Source: Balanoglossus misakiensis (lineage: Eukaryota > Hemichordata). Taken from it: a DNA stretch of 64,000 nt. Position 1 is the stretch's first letter. Every line of letters begins with the position of its first letter. Shown here in pieces: positions 9,300 to 18,052 of the stretch. The stretch lies in the NCBI GenBank assembly GCA_040954595.2, contig JBECUI020000031.1, forward strand, positions 235,417-299,416, read 5' to 3'. Made by a program: the position numbers and the translations under genes. The notes under the pieces are model-generated. The model was not told the DNA's origin and did no database searches. It was given only the letters and a program-made list of their open reading frames with translations.

Positions 9300-10325
9300 A
9301 TGGAAAAAGAAATGGCCATTCGATGGTACAAAACTCCCCTTAGCCCTCAGCGGCTCAAGGAATTAACCAAAAAAAACGATGTGAAGGGCTTTTTTCACCT
9401 GTTGGCGCACCTACTTTTCTGTGCTGCGACGGGCGGCGTAGTTTTCTTGTCTTTCCGGTTTCTTCCCTGGCCATTGACAGTACTGGCATTGTTAATTCAT
9501 GGCACCTTTTATAATTTCTTGGGAATGTTCACAGGCATTCACGAGCTCTCCCATCGAACCGCTTTTACATCGCGGTTTTTAAATGAGTTCTGGTACGTCA
9601 TTCTCGGGATGCTCACCTGGAACAACATTCATAAGTTTCGGGCAAGCCACATGACTCACCACAGGGTAACAACCTATTCGGGGCTTGATCTTGAAGTAGT
9701 CCTACCAGAACGGTTCAGGGCAATAGATTGGTTTTTCATGTTCACCATCAATCCGTTTTCTGGTGCAGGCGGCGTTCCGGGAATTATCTCCCTGATCGGA
9801 GAAACATTGCGATTTTCCTTTGGACACTTTGCAGGAGAATGGGAAAACCGGCTCTTCCCACCCACCAAGAAAAAGTACCGGTGGAAGGTTATACTTTTTT
9901 CCCAGATTACCCTTCTGTTCCACGTTCTAACAGCCACATGGTTTATCCTTTCGGGAAACTGGATTCTGGTACTGGTGGTCAACTTCGGAAGTTTTATTGC
10001 ACCATGGCTGGCAATACTCTGTGCATTGCCGCAGCATATTGCTCTTTCAGGAGACATTCCAGACTGGCGCCTTAATTCGCGCACAATGATTATTCATCCC
10101 TTTATTCGTTTTTTTTACTGGAACATGAATTATCACATTGAGCACCACATGTATGCCGCCGTACCCTTTTACAACCTTCCGGCACTCCACGAGGAGATCA
10201 AAGCTGATTGTCCCACACCGACTAAGGGCTTGTTTCATACTTGGCGAAACCTGATACCAGTTATCCGGAAACAAAGGAAAGATCCCTCCTACCATCTGGT
10301 CCCGGAACTTCCCGAGGTCTCGTAG
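9300..10325 (+). CDS. Membrane fatty-acid desaturase
   Basis: This 341-residue protein has the three histidine clusters of membrane di-iron desaturases: HELSH at 81-85, HMTHH at 117-121 and HIEHH at 279-283. Hydrophobic spans lie between and around them. Such enzymes insert double bonds in membrane acyl chains using O2 and an electron donor. A clear GGAGG lies upstream of the ATG. It is the first gene of a three-gene plus-strand operon with rhamnose mutarotase (3 bp gap) and a UroD-family protein. An O2-dependent desaturase in a sugar operon is unexpected. Alternative substrates such as other lipids or a hydroxylase role are possible, because the histidine boxes are shared by both. Confidence 0.88.
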   Translation: MEKEMAIRWYKTPLSPQRLKELTKKNDVKGFFHLLAHLLFCAATGGVVFLSFRFLPWPLTVLALLIHGTFYNFLGMFTGIHELSHRTAFTSRFLNEFWYVILGMLTWNNIHKFRASHMTHHRVTTYSGLDLEVVLPERFRAIDWFFMFTINPFSGAGGVPGIISLIGETLRFSFGHFAGEWENRLFPPTKKKYRWKVILFSQITLLFHVLTATWFILSGNWILVLVVNFGSFIAPWLAILCALPQHIALSGDIPDWRLNSRTMIIHPFIRFFYWNMNYHIEHHMYAAVPFYNLPALHEEIKADCPTPTKGLFHTWRNLIPVIRKQRKDPSYHLVPELPEVS

Positions 10326-10328
10326 AAG

Positions 10329-10652
10329 ATGCCTGGTAAGCGACTTGCTTTCAAGATGAAACTTATCGATCCCTCCTATGCAGAGGAATATAAAAAGCGT
10401 CACAAGAAGATTTGGCCCACTTTGGCCTCCCTACTAACCAAGGCAGGAGTTTCAAACTATTCAATCTTCCTGGATGAAGAAACAGGAACTTTGTTCGGCG
10501 TCCAGCAAGTCCGTGGACAAGGCGGTTCCCAAGATCTTAAAAAGGAAGCAATAGTCCAGGAATGGTGGGCCTATATGGCAGATATTATGGAAACCAACAG
10601 TGATGATTCCCCGGTGAGTACTCCCTTGTCTGAAGTATTTTTTCTGGAATAG
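10329..10652 (+). CDS. rhaM: L-rhamnose mutarotase
   Basis: The 107-residue protein matches RhaM throughout: FKMKLIDPSYAEEYKKRHKKIWP at the start, SNYSIFLDEETGTLFGV in the middle, and WWAYMADIMETN followed by PVSTPLSEVFFLE at the end. RhaM is a small ferredoxin-like dimer that speeds anomer exchange of rhamnose and related sugars. A GAGG box lies eleven bases upstream and the gene begins three bases after the desaturase stop, so it is cotranscribed. Its presence is the best clue to the chemistry of the imported sugar. No RhaA, RhaB or RhaD is in the window, so the local pathway is not the standard phosphorylated rhamnose route. Confidence 0.93.
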   Translation: MPGKRLAFKMKLIDPSYAEEYKKRHKKIWPTLASLLTKAGVSNYSIFLDEETGTLFGVQQVRGQGGSQDLKKEAIVQEWWAYMADIMETNSDDSPVSTPLSEVFFLE

Positions 10653-10695
10653 TCCTGAGCTTAAAAAGCACCAGAACAAACTTAAGGAGTTTGTC

Positions 10696-11805
10696 ATGAA
10701 CAGCAGAGAACGTGTATTACGTGCCTTCGCTCTTATCGAAGGCCTTCCTGACCGGCCACCGCTTCAGTTTGATCTGTGCCGGAGCCTCACCGAGGAATTT
10801 GGCCGAAGGCTGGGTATCAAGCCCGATTATTCCCCTTCTTACTACGAGGACTTGACTTACCGGATTTCAGCAAACGAGATTCGAACAAGCATGGGCAGCG
10901 ATTGTATTGTTGTGGGGGCTACAACCCGGAAGAACTGGAAGCCCACTCTGATTCAGGGCAACATCTCCTTGAATGAATTTGACATGGGAATGAAGCCTGG
11001 TCCCCTCCATGCAGAGGTTGTACGTTATCCTTTAGCACACATTAAATCCGTCGAGGAGGTGGAGGCCTATGCCTTCCCCGATCCCAAGGCTCCCGGCCGC
11101 TTTGACAAAGCCGAGAGAGATATCAAGCGCTTTGCTAAGACCCATTTTGTTATTGGCGATGTGGAACTCAGCCTCTTTGAAATGGCCTGGCATATTTCTG
11201 GATTGCCCAAATACCTTAACGCTCTGGAAAAAAAAGAGCCCTGGGTCGAAGCTCTCAACGACAAGGTGGAGACCTGGTCTACTTCTCTTGCCCTATCCCT
11301 GGCGGACCGGGGGGCCGATGCCATCTGGTTCGGAGAAGACCTGGGAAATCAAACATCAACACTGATCTCCCCAAGCATGTGGAAGGAGCGCTTCAAGGAA
11401 CGCCATCGCCGAATAATTGCCAGACTCAAGAGAAGACATCCCAAAGTCCTAGTGATTATGCACTCCGATGGTGCGGCTAGGCCCTTGATTGATGACTTTA
11501 TTGAAATTGGCGTTGACGTTTATAATCCCCTCCAGCCCCACCAACCCTGGTCAGACCCACAAAAGCTTCAAGACAGCCATGGGCATAGGATTCGCTTTTT
11601 TGGAGGTATTGATCAGAAGAATTTGATGCCCCAGGGCGACATCAATGCCCTGAATACAGAAATTCAAAGTCTGGCATCGATCCTGGGAAAAAAGGGCAAC
11701 TACCTCATGGCGCCGGCCCATATTGTGCAGGCTGATGTGGAACCAGAAACCGTGGAGGCAATAATTCAAAGCGTAAAGAATTTGGATCAAGCCCCATTGA
11801 AATAG
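10696..11805 (+). CDS. Uroporphyrinogen decarboxylase (URO-D) family protein
   Basis: The 369-residue protein follows the URO-D/MtaA-like TIM barrel. It starts MNSRERVLRAFALIEGLPDRPPLQFD, has GADAIWFGEDLGNQTSTLISPSMWKE near residue 205 and HSDGAARPLIDDFIEIGVDVYNPLQP near 255. Members encoded in sugar operons are widespread and are not haem enzymes; many are methyl- or decarboxylation-type enzymes of unknown substrate. AAGGAG precedes the ATG. It is the third gene after the desaturase and RhaM. A haem role is unlikely because no other haem gene is near. Confidence 0.82.
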   Translation: MNSRERVLRAFALIEGLPDRPPLQFDLCRSLTEEFGRRLGIKPDYSPSYYEDLTYRISANEIRTSMGSDCIVVGATTRKNWKPTLIQGNISLNEFDMGMKPGPLHAEVVRYPLAHIKSVEEVEAYAFPDPKAPGRFDKAERDIKRFAKTHFVIGDVELSLFEMAWHISGLPKYLNALEKKEPWVEALNDKVETWSTSLALSLADRGADAIWFGEDLGNQTSTLISPSMWKERFKERHRRIIARLKRRHPKVLVIMHSDGAARPLIDDFIEIGVDVYNPLQPHQPWSDPQKLQDSHGHRIRFFGGIDQKNLMPQGDINALNTEIQSLASILGKKGNYLMAPAHIVQADVEPETVEAIIQSVKNLDQAPLK

Positions 11806-12120
11806 AACTGAAGACAAAACTATCCTAAGTCTTTCTTAAAGCACAGGATGATAATATAATGTTATGAGCCTTGTCGTAATTAATCGGCAACAAACCACGA
11901 AAAGTTTCGTCTTGAGTCCCCCTGGGAAAGACAGCGATCCAATCCCTTCTCTATACGAAGCCCACTCCAGGAAATTTATTTAGAGACTGGGACTTCTCCT
12001 CCTTACTGCTTTTATCAGGTTTGAGGTAAAAAAGTTCAGACTGCTGCAATGAGGGAACAGGGAAAAACTTCAATCAAATAAGATAGATGGCACAGGAGTT
12101 GTGGAGGGACAAAGCCTCAT
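11806..12120. other. Intergenic region between convergent genes
   Basis: This stretch separates the URO-D-family gene from the lipoprotein gene, which is read in the opposite direction. I see no credible reading frame, RNA gene or strong hairpin before the terminator at 12121. Confidence 0.4.
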
Positions 12121-12162
12121 CCCCAAAAACAGCGGAGCATTAAGGCCCCGCTGTTTTTGGGG
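12121..12162 (-). terminator. Perfect 15-bp hairpin terminator of the lipoprotein gene
   Basis: ccccaaaaacagcgg (12121-12135) pairs exactly with ccgctgtttttgggg (12148-12162) around a 12-base loop. It begins five bases past the lipoprotein stop codon. A near copy is at 15313-15349 beside the remnant of a second such gene. Confidence 0.85.
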
Positions 12163-12167
12163 AATCT

Positions 12168-15155
12168 TTACGGTACCGTTATAGAAAACTGCACAATTGG
12201 GTTGTCTGGCGAGCTGAAATCGGCACTTGTTGTTTGTATCGTTATGGTATAGTTACCAGCCAAAGTACTGTTCTTGACTTGCAAGGTCGTTCCATCGGTA
12301 ATGCTGAACTTATCGTTGTCGATTGTAGCATCTACTGGTAGACTGTACGGCAGATTTTCCAGATGTCCTGCAAGGATGCTGTTCTGTGCTGTAATGGCTA
12401 GTGGACTGTCTACTGAGATGCTTCTCTGCGGTGGTAATGTAATATACCATCGTCCGAGGTCCTGAGCGAGACTGTCTGCCCCATCGAACATCTCACTCAT
12501 ATTAATTACCTTGGAGGTGTCCCAGTTGTTCAAGCTCTGATTAAAGGTAAGTGCCCCATAGAACATCCGATGCATATCAGTTACATTGGAGGTGTTCCAG
12601 CCGTTCAACTCCTGATTAAAGACGATTGCAAACAAGAACATCTGAGCCATATCAGTTACATTGGTGGTGTTCCAGTCGTTCAGCTCCTGATTAAAGGCTC
12701 TTGCCCCATAGAACATCTCCCCCATATCGGTTACCTTTGACGTATCCCAGCGACTGATTACTCCATTGAAGACTCTTGCATTTAGGAACATCTTACTCAT
12801 ATTGGTTACATTGGAGGTTACCCAGTTGTTCAAGTCCTGATTAAAGTTAGCTGCCCCATCAAACATGTAGCTCATATCGGTTACATTTGACGTATCCCAG
12901 TCACCGATTTCTCCATTGAAGGCATTTGCCTCAGCGAACATCCGATACATATTGGTTACATTGGTGGTGTTCCAGTTGTTCAAGTTCTGATTAAAGGCTC
13001 TTGCCCCATAGAACATCTCCTTCATATCGGTTACATTTGACGTATCCCAGCCACCGATTTCTCCATCGAAGGCACTTGCCGCAGTGAACATCCGACGCAT
13101 CTTAGTTACATTAACGGTGTTCCAGTTGTTCAAGTCCTGATTAAAGTTAGCTGCCCCATCAAACATGTAGCTCATATCGGTTACATTTGACGTATCCCAG
13201 TTACCGATTTCTCCATTGAAGCTGCTTGCAGAGGCAAACATGGAATCCATACTGGTTACTCTTGAGAGATCAGGAATGTCGGTTGCTGCCATCGTCACGT
13301 TGGGGGCAAGGGCAAATGCCCTGCTCATATCAGTCCATTGTACTGTGCCCCACTGATCAATGGACTTAAGGCGTGCTGCTATTTCTGCTTCTGCATCTCC
13401 CACCCGTATCCGCTGGAAACTATCACTTATTGTAACTGTGTATTCTCCTGCTTCTGCATAGGTATGGCTTGCTGTGCCAGAAAGTGTTCCTGTCGTTCCA
13501 TCGCCCCAGTCTATATCATAGATTGCTGTACTGCCTCCCACGGGAATCTCCACGCTTTGATAGGCTGCTGTTGTTTCCCATCGTGTTATAAAGGACGACG
13601 GGGGGGGGACAAACTTAGTCAATACAACACTTCCAACGGCATAGTTACCATTGCTTGGACTTGCCGTTACAGTAACCGTTTGTTCTACCCCAGCTTGTGC
13701 ATCTGAAGCTATAGAGATTGTCCCACTTGTTTCATCAATGCTCCACCCGGTTGGTATCGGAGCCATCGCATAACTCAACCCCGCCTCCTGCGGTGCAGCA
13801 GTAGCTGGTGCATAACTTGCTCCCCTGATAAAAACTTCTTCCACATAGACCAGATACTCTTCTATTGCCTTCTGACTGACCGTTATGGCTATCTCATGCC
13901 TTGCCGTACTCGTGTAGCCAGCGGCACTTGCTGTTATGATCAGGGTATAGGTTCCTGCTGAGGTCGTGTCATCAATAGTTATGGCTCCATCGATTCCCAC
14001 GGTAATGCCCACTACAGTGCCCAAACTTGTGTAGGTCAACGACAATTCTGCTGATGGTAGATTGCTCGGTGCAGGAATAAGCGAACCGCTTCCTCCATAG
14101 GGAATAGTAAGGCTATCCTCATCATACAGAACCACATTGCTTAATCCCGAAACTGTAACCGTTATCGATGCCGCATTGCTCGGGTCTGCTCCTGATCTTG
14201 CCGTTATTGTGGCACTTCCATCTGCTACTGCCTCAACCCTGCCATCTATTACTTCTACAACGGTATTATCACTGCTTACCCAGCTTACTGAGGTATCCTC
14301 TACGTTGCCCCAGAGGCTTTCTGGGACACTCAGCGTCCGGGTATCTCCGATTGCAAGAGTCAGTTCGCTGATGGCTCCACTCGTATCATGGATCTCTAAG
14401 GGCCGAATTCCATTGGCAGAAAATGGCCCTGCTTCTGTCCAGTCACTGACCATGTTGGCATCAAAGGTGCTAATGGCTTGTATGCGAATGTAGTACTCCC
14501 CTGCCTCCAAGCCAGTGAGTGTAATGGTGGGCAGATCTACGGCTTCCAACTTTGTCCAATTGCTCTCTGTAGAAAGGCGATACTCTACCATGTAGGTACT
14601 ATCAACCAAGTTTCCCTCGGCATTCTTTCCCTGGACAGCAAGCCAGGTGAGCTTCAGAGAACCGAATCCTTGCTCGGTTTCATCCTTGGCAATTGTTTGT
14701 TCATCTACGGCTGGTGGTGCCACTCCCGGTGGAGCAGTCGTAGTACCATTGGCAGAAAATGGCCCTGCTTCTGTCCAGTCACTGACCATGTTGGCATCAA
14801 AGGTGCTGATGGCTTGTATGCGAATGTAGTACTCCCCTGCCTCCAAGCCAGTGAGTGTAATGGTGGGCAGATCTACGGCTTCCAACTTTGTCCAATTGCT
14901 CTCTGTAGAAAGGCGATACTCTACCATGTAGGTACTATCAACCAAGTTTCCCTCGGCATTCTTTCCCTGGACAGCAAGCCAGGTGAGTTTCAGAGTGCCG
15001 ATTCCTTGCTCGGTTTCATCCTTGGCAATTGTTTGTTCATCTACGGCTGGTGGTGCCACTCCCAGTGAAACAGTCGTAGTACCAGCACTATCACAAGAAA
15101 ACACCAAGGCAAATACAATAAGAAGAAATGTTGTGCTAATAAAAACTGAACGCAT
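12168..15155 (-). CDS. Large BspA-like surface lipoprotein with Fn3, Ig-like, PKD-like and DUF285 repeats
   Basis: About 995 residues. The start is the second of two adjacent ATGs (15155), five bases after GGAGG. A lipoprotein signal ends at Cys21 (ALVFSC), so it is predicted to be lipid-anchored and surface exposed. Two nearly identical 112-residue Fn3-like modules (about 25-248) follow, then a Big_2-like domain (TLAIGDTRTLSVPESL, about 255-340) and Ig/cadherin-like modules to about 530. A PKD-like stretch (YDIDWGDGTTGTLSGTASHTY) precedes about ten copies of a 25-residue DUF285 repeat (consensus FN.ELNNWNTSNVTDMS.MF, about 640-905). A short 95-residue tail ends in a beta-rich module. Such proteins in Treponema and Brachyspira are thought to be adhesins or matrix/host-binding proteins. 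A sigma70-like promoter (15206-15234) and strong terminator make it a single-gene unit. Confidence 0.9.
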   Translation of the reverse strand: MRSVFISTTFLLIVFALVFSCDSAGTTTVSLGVAPPAVDEQTIAKDETEQGIGTLKLTWLAVQGKNAEGNLVDSTYMVEYRLSTESNWTKLEAVDLPTITLTGLEAGEYYIRIQAISTFDANMVSDWTEAGPFSANGTTTAPPGVAPPAVDEQTIAKDETEQGFGSLKLTWLAVQGKNAEGNLVDSTYMVEYRLSTESNWTKLEAVDLPTITLTGLEAGEYYIRIQAISTFDANMVSDWTEAGPFSANGIRPLEIHDTSGAISELTLAIGDTRTLSVPESLWGNVEDTSVSWVSSDNTVVEVIDGRVEAVADGSATITARSGADPSNAASITVTVSGLSNVVLYDEDSLTIPYGGSGSLIPAPSNLPSAELSLTYTSLGTVVGITVGIDGAITIDDTTSAGTYTLIITASAAGYTSTARHEIAITVSQKAIEEYLVYVEEVFIRGASYAPATAAPQEAGLSYAMAPIPTGWSIDETSGTISIASDAQAGVEQTVTVTASPSNGNYAVGSVVLTKFVPPPSSFITRWETTAAYQSVEIPVGGSTAIYDIDWGDGTTGTLSGTASHTYAEAGEYTVTISDSFQRIRVGDAEAEIAARLKSIDQWGTVQWTDMSRAFALAPNVTMAATDIPDLSRVTSMDSMFASASSFNGEIGNWDTSNVTDMSYMFDGAANFNQDLNNWNTVNVTKMRRMFTAASAFDGEIGGWDTSNVTDMKEMFYGARAFNQNLNNWNTTNVTNMYRMFAEANAFNGEIGDWDTSNVTDMSYMFDGAANFNQDLNNWVTSNVTNMSKMFLNARVFNGVISRWDTSKVTDMGEMFYGARAFNQELNDWNTTNVTDMAQMFLFAIVFNQELNGWNTSNVTDMHRMFYGALTFNQSLNNWDTSKVINMSEMFDGADSLAQDLGRWYITLPPQRSISVDSPLAITAQNSILAGHLENLPYSLPVDATIDNDKFSITDGTTLQVKNSTLAGNYTITIQTTSADFSSPDNPIVQFSITVP
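14410..15081 (-). repeat. 336-bp tandem duplication encoding two Fn3-like modules
   Basis: Copy one is at about 14410-14745 and copy two at 14746-15081, offset by exactly 336 bp (112 codons). Only about ten base differences are visible, clustered around 14639-14670 versus 14986-15004 and at the ends. Near identity at the DNA level suggests recent duplication or gene conversion, and makes copy number likely to vary between strains. Confidence 0.85.
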
Positions 15156-15205
15156 CATGGCCTCCAATGAGTTATAGGATTATAGCCTGATAATATGGTA
15201 TAAAA

Positions 15206-15234
15206 AGGATAATACGCAAAGGGAACAATGTCAA
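15206..15234 (-). promoter_or_regulatory. Sigma70-type promoter of the lipoprotein gene
   Basis: On the minus strand, TTGACA (15234-15229) and TATCCT (15211-15206) are separated by 17 bases. The -35 box is perfect and the -10 box matches four of six. It lies about 50 bp before the chosen ATG and its GGAGG. Confidence 0.65.
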
Positions 15235-15312
15235 GAAAATGAAATAGATTACGCAGGAATTATTGATACCATATTTTGATGGGTGGGGGTTGTGAAGGGG
15301 CAAGGGTATATT

Positions 15313-15349
15313 CAGAAAACAGCGGAGCACTAGAGCCCGCTGTTTTCTG
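15313..15349 (-). terminator. Orphan hairpin terminator of a lost lipoprotein paralogue
   Basis: cagaaaacagcgg (15313-15325) pairs with ccgctgttttctg (15337-15349). It has the same core stem (aaacagcgg/ccgctgttt) and the same loop start (agca) as the terminator at 12121. It lies directly 3' of a gene remnant matching the end of the lipoprotein gene. Confidence 0.75.
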
Positions 15350-15356
15350 GGAATGT

Positions 15357-15442
15357 TTACTCTAGCGTTATAGGAAACTGCACAATCGGATTTCTTGGCC
15401 TGCTGAAATCGGTACTTGTTGTTTGTATCGTTATGGTATGCG
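15357..15442 (-). pseudogene. 3' stump of a second DUF285-type lipoprotein gene
   Basis: About 85 bp closely match the last codons of the lipoprotein gene (compare 12168-12255). The encoded tail TITIQTTSTDFSRPRNPIVQFPITL aligns with TITIQTTSADFSSPDNPIVQFSITV. Similarity stops at about 15442, where a G+C-rich sequence with an inverted repeat (cccgcccc...gggcggg, about 15470-15497) takes over. This is what remains after deletion of a tandem paralogue; together with the intact gene and shared terminator it shows an ancestral two-gene array. Confidence 0.8.
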
Positions 15443-17546
15443 GAGCTGATGCCTCGGCCAGCAATCCTCCCGCCCCAAACCCCCACTTTGGGCGGGCCTT
15501 GGGAAGCTTCCCAAAAAAGACCAAACTCCCCCATCTCACCCCCAGCCCCCTAGCCATCCCGCCTTCCAAGCCCCCAGGTCAGACCTTTACTACCAAACCA
15601 TAGTTCTCATAAAACAGAAAATAATCTTAAGAAAACTGGGATTCCCCTCTAAATCACCATAGGCTTTTATAGCGTAGTGGCGTTATTCAATAATAACTTC
15701 TCAATCAAAAAGTCTTAGACTAGTGTATCCATGATACTTTTAGCTCCACATGCCTAGAGTCCCGTAAAGGGAAGTGACTTTACTGTCTTTTAATGCCCTA
15801 ACGACACCACTTCCTGCTTTTCCAACCGTCGCCTTCTCTGTCTGGTTCAGAGGCTTTAGACCACTCATCAGATTGGCCATGGGGGAGCTTGATTAATCGC
15901 TGCTGCAGTGTTCAGAAAAGAACATAGGAGGAAGCCGCTTAATTTCCTTATGCAAGCATTCCTGCGGATTCCCACCTGAGAATTGCCATCAATGATCTCA
16001 GGTGGAAGTCCATGAATGGCTGCTAGCCAAACTTCGGTTGAGTCCATGAGATCCAACCCTTGCAGAAAGCGGACTTTTAATGCTAGAAACCATCTGCTGA
16101 AGCTTCTTCAACCACCTAGCCATGAAGGTTCTGCATGAAGCGCAGTCCAGCGGGGGTATCAGGGTTCTTGAAACGGACACCCTAGGCTCCCACAGCAATG
16201 CCTGCAACACCACAAGAAGGGCTTGGGAGAGCACATTGACCTTCTCCCTGGAAATTTTACGCTGCCTCCAAGAAGAGCCAGGTTCAATCATTAATAGGAA
16301 AATATCAGGGAATGCGTGGAACTGCTCATCCCCTTCGCCACAGAGCCGGGACTCCTGGATCCTGGAGATAGCAGTCATGCTTCATCGACTGGCGACCCTG
16401 CAAGTGCCTTAGCCCTTATGCCAAGGGGGATCACTCCGGCAGGGCATGAAGAGCCACAGATCCGACCCCATGCTTCGCATGTAGTATCGATCCCTGCCTT
16501 ACCCTTTCTGCCTATCGTGCTCTCTTCTTTGCTGGGTACACAGCATACCGAAGAAGCTCATTGGGATGTTTATTTCCACCGAATTTTATGCTACTTTATG
16601 AAAATCTACTCAACCGCAAATGCAGGAAGCAGCTATTTTTCTATCTGGGTACCATCAAGGTCCAAAAGAAATAGCACAGGCAACAAGAGAGTGAGGTCAC
16701 ATCTATTCATGCCATGCTAAGGCTAAAAAGGTATTGATAGATAATGGCAGGATAAATACAGATTGTCTGACACTCCCCCAGAAATATTTTTTTTTATAGA
16801 AAGACTTTACATCTTTCTTATCTTTTACAATCTTCACATCCTAAAAGAATTGAAAGCTCCGCTAACTTAAAAGTATTTCCTTAGCTTTCCTTATTTCTAT
16901 GTTTCACATGAGAAGTAAGGAATTAATTAAAACTTACAACCTAAAAAAGTTAACATATCTATTTTCATTCTCCTATGGTATCACACATATTTTGATAATT
17001 ATTTCATGTTTTTACAATGCTATATTTTGTTTGATATAAAAATAATTAAGAACTTCCATGAGTAAGTTTCTCAAAGTCGGCAGATTATGCATATACTTAT
17101 TAATGCTATGAGGTCTATCTTCATCAATACCAGAAATATTTCTAAAAATATCTATCAAAAAGGAATAAAATAAAGTTATTCTGAATGAAAACGATACAAT
17201 AAATCGAACATATTTACATCATTCAGATACATCATTAAGATGAGGTTTTTATTAAAAACAAAGCAGGGAATTACTTTAAGTGCTCTAACTCCGCATTTTA
17301 TCAATAGAATTTTGATGAATTTATTAATTTGTATAGATTTTATACAACTACAGAAAATTTTAGTTGACAACATTCCTATTACAGATTATGATAATTTTAT
17401 CGTAGATAAGATTGAGATAATTTTATTGTAGATTATGATGTTTTTTTGCTAAAAGGGCGAAAATATCAAATTTATTTTCCTAGAATACTTGGAAAGAGCC
17501 GAGATAGTTGAAAGGCTTAAAAGGGCTCGAAAGAAGAGATTAAAAA
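15443..17546. other. 2.1-kb region without a convincing gene; decayed DNA
   Basis: Between 15443 and 16730 there are overlapping frames of 60-135 codons on both strands, but none has a recognisable motif, ribosome-binding site or codon pattern. I read it as heavily decayed coding or mobile DNA that I cannot name. From 16730 to 17546 the DNA becomes markedly A+T-rich, and the only frames (for example 17240-17431 plus) look accidental. The sharp composition change suggests acquired DNA next to the repeat zone. Confidence 0.45.
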
Positions 17547-17900
17547 ATGAAAAAAAGAACCTTAGCCAGTTATACTGAGGCGGAACTGGAGCGTCTTTCC
17601 CGTGGAGAAAATTTAATCCCTGAAATGAACGAAAATTCAGAATGGAAACGAGGAAAACTCACAGTAAAATCCACCATTGTTTCTGGTGTTGATGACTACA
17701 ATGCAGCAAGTATAAAAAAGCTACGGAGTTCCCTTCACATTTCTCAAAATATTTTTGCACAACTTCTGGGTGTTTCTGTGAAATCCGTACATGCTTGGGA
17801 GCAGGGACGAGGTCGACCTTCTGGTTCAGTTCGTCGTTTATTTCAGCTTCTTGCAAAACGGGATGTTTTACTTTTGGAAATGATAGAATTAACTGGTTAG
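17547..17900 (+). CDS. XRE-family helix-turn-helix protein (antitoxin-like)
   Basis: This 117-residue protein has a C-terminal Cro/C1-type helix-turn-helix (about residues 50-110): SIKKLRSSLHISQNIFAQLLGVSVKSVHAWEQGRGRPSGSVRRLFQLL. The pattern 'SVKSVHAWEQGRRRPSG' is typical of HigA/NadS-type antitoxins and their relatives. A purine-rich AAGAAGAG box precedes the ATG. It likely binds its own promoter. I see no intact RelE/HigB-type toxin upstream; a short frame ending at 17572 that overlaps its start (ending KNEKKNLSQLY) may be a toxin remnant but is not recognisable. It lies just before the repeat array and may be part of the same acquired DNA. Confidence 0.8.
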   Translation: MKKRTLASYTEAELERLSRGENLIPEMNENSEWKRGKLTVKSTIVSGVDDYNAASIKKLRSSLHISQNIFAQLLGVSVKSVHAWEQGRGRPSGSVRRLFQLLAKRDVLLLEMIELTG

Positions 17901-17949
17901 AATTGTTTAGAAATCTTATTGGTTTTCAAGAGTAAATGCTGAACTTGCA

Positions 17950-17982
17950 GGTAGTGTTTAAAAAATTGCACAGATTCTAAAA
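17950..17982. repeat. 33-bp direct repeat, left copy, flanking the transposase-fragment array
   Basis: Begins ggtagtgtttaaaaaattgc and is repeated at 22321-22353 in the same orientation with one substitution. It lies 70 bp before the start of the decayed IS256-type transposase gene and is probably the element's left end. Confidence 0.8.
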
Positions 17983-18052
17983 AGGCATTGAAAAAAATGT
18001 CCTCCAATGTTGAAATGGAATCGAATGCAAAACCATTCACACGGAGGACAGA

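Noticed and set aside
10696-11805. Haem biosynthesis HemE
   Set aside because: URO-D-family proteins in sugar operons are a separate group; no haem gene is nearby.
14478-15068. Long plus-strand frame inside the lipoprotein gene
   Set aside because: It is the antisense reading of the duplicated Fn3 modules; repeats create open antisense frames. No start signal or motif.
15998-16720. Overlapping 95-135-codon frames on both strands
   Set aside because: No recognisable motif and poor codon pattern; they overlap each other. I treat the region as decayed DNA.
17240-17431. 63-codon plus-strand frame as a gene or toxin partner of the XRE protein
   Set aside because: A+T-rich, no ribosome-binding site, no RelE/HigB features; it ends more than 100 bp before the XRE gene.
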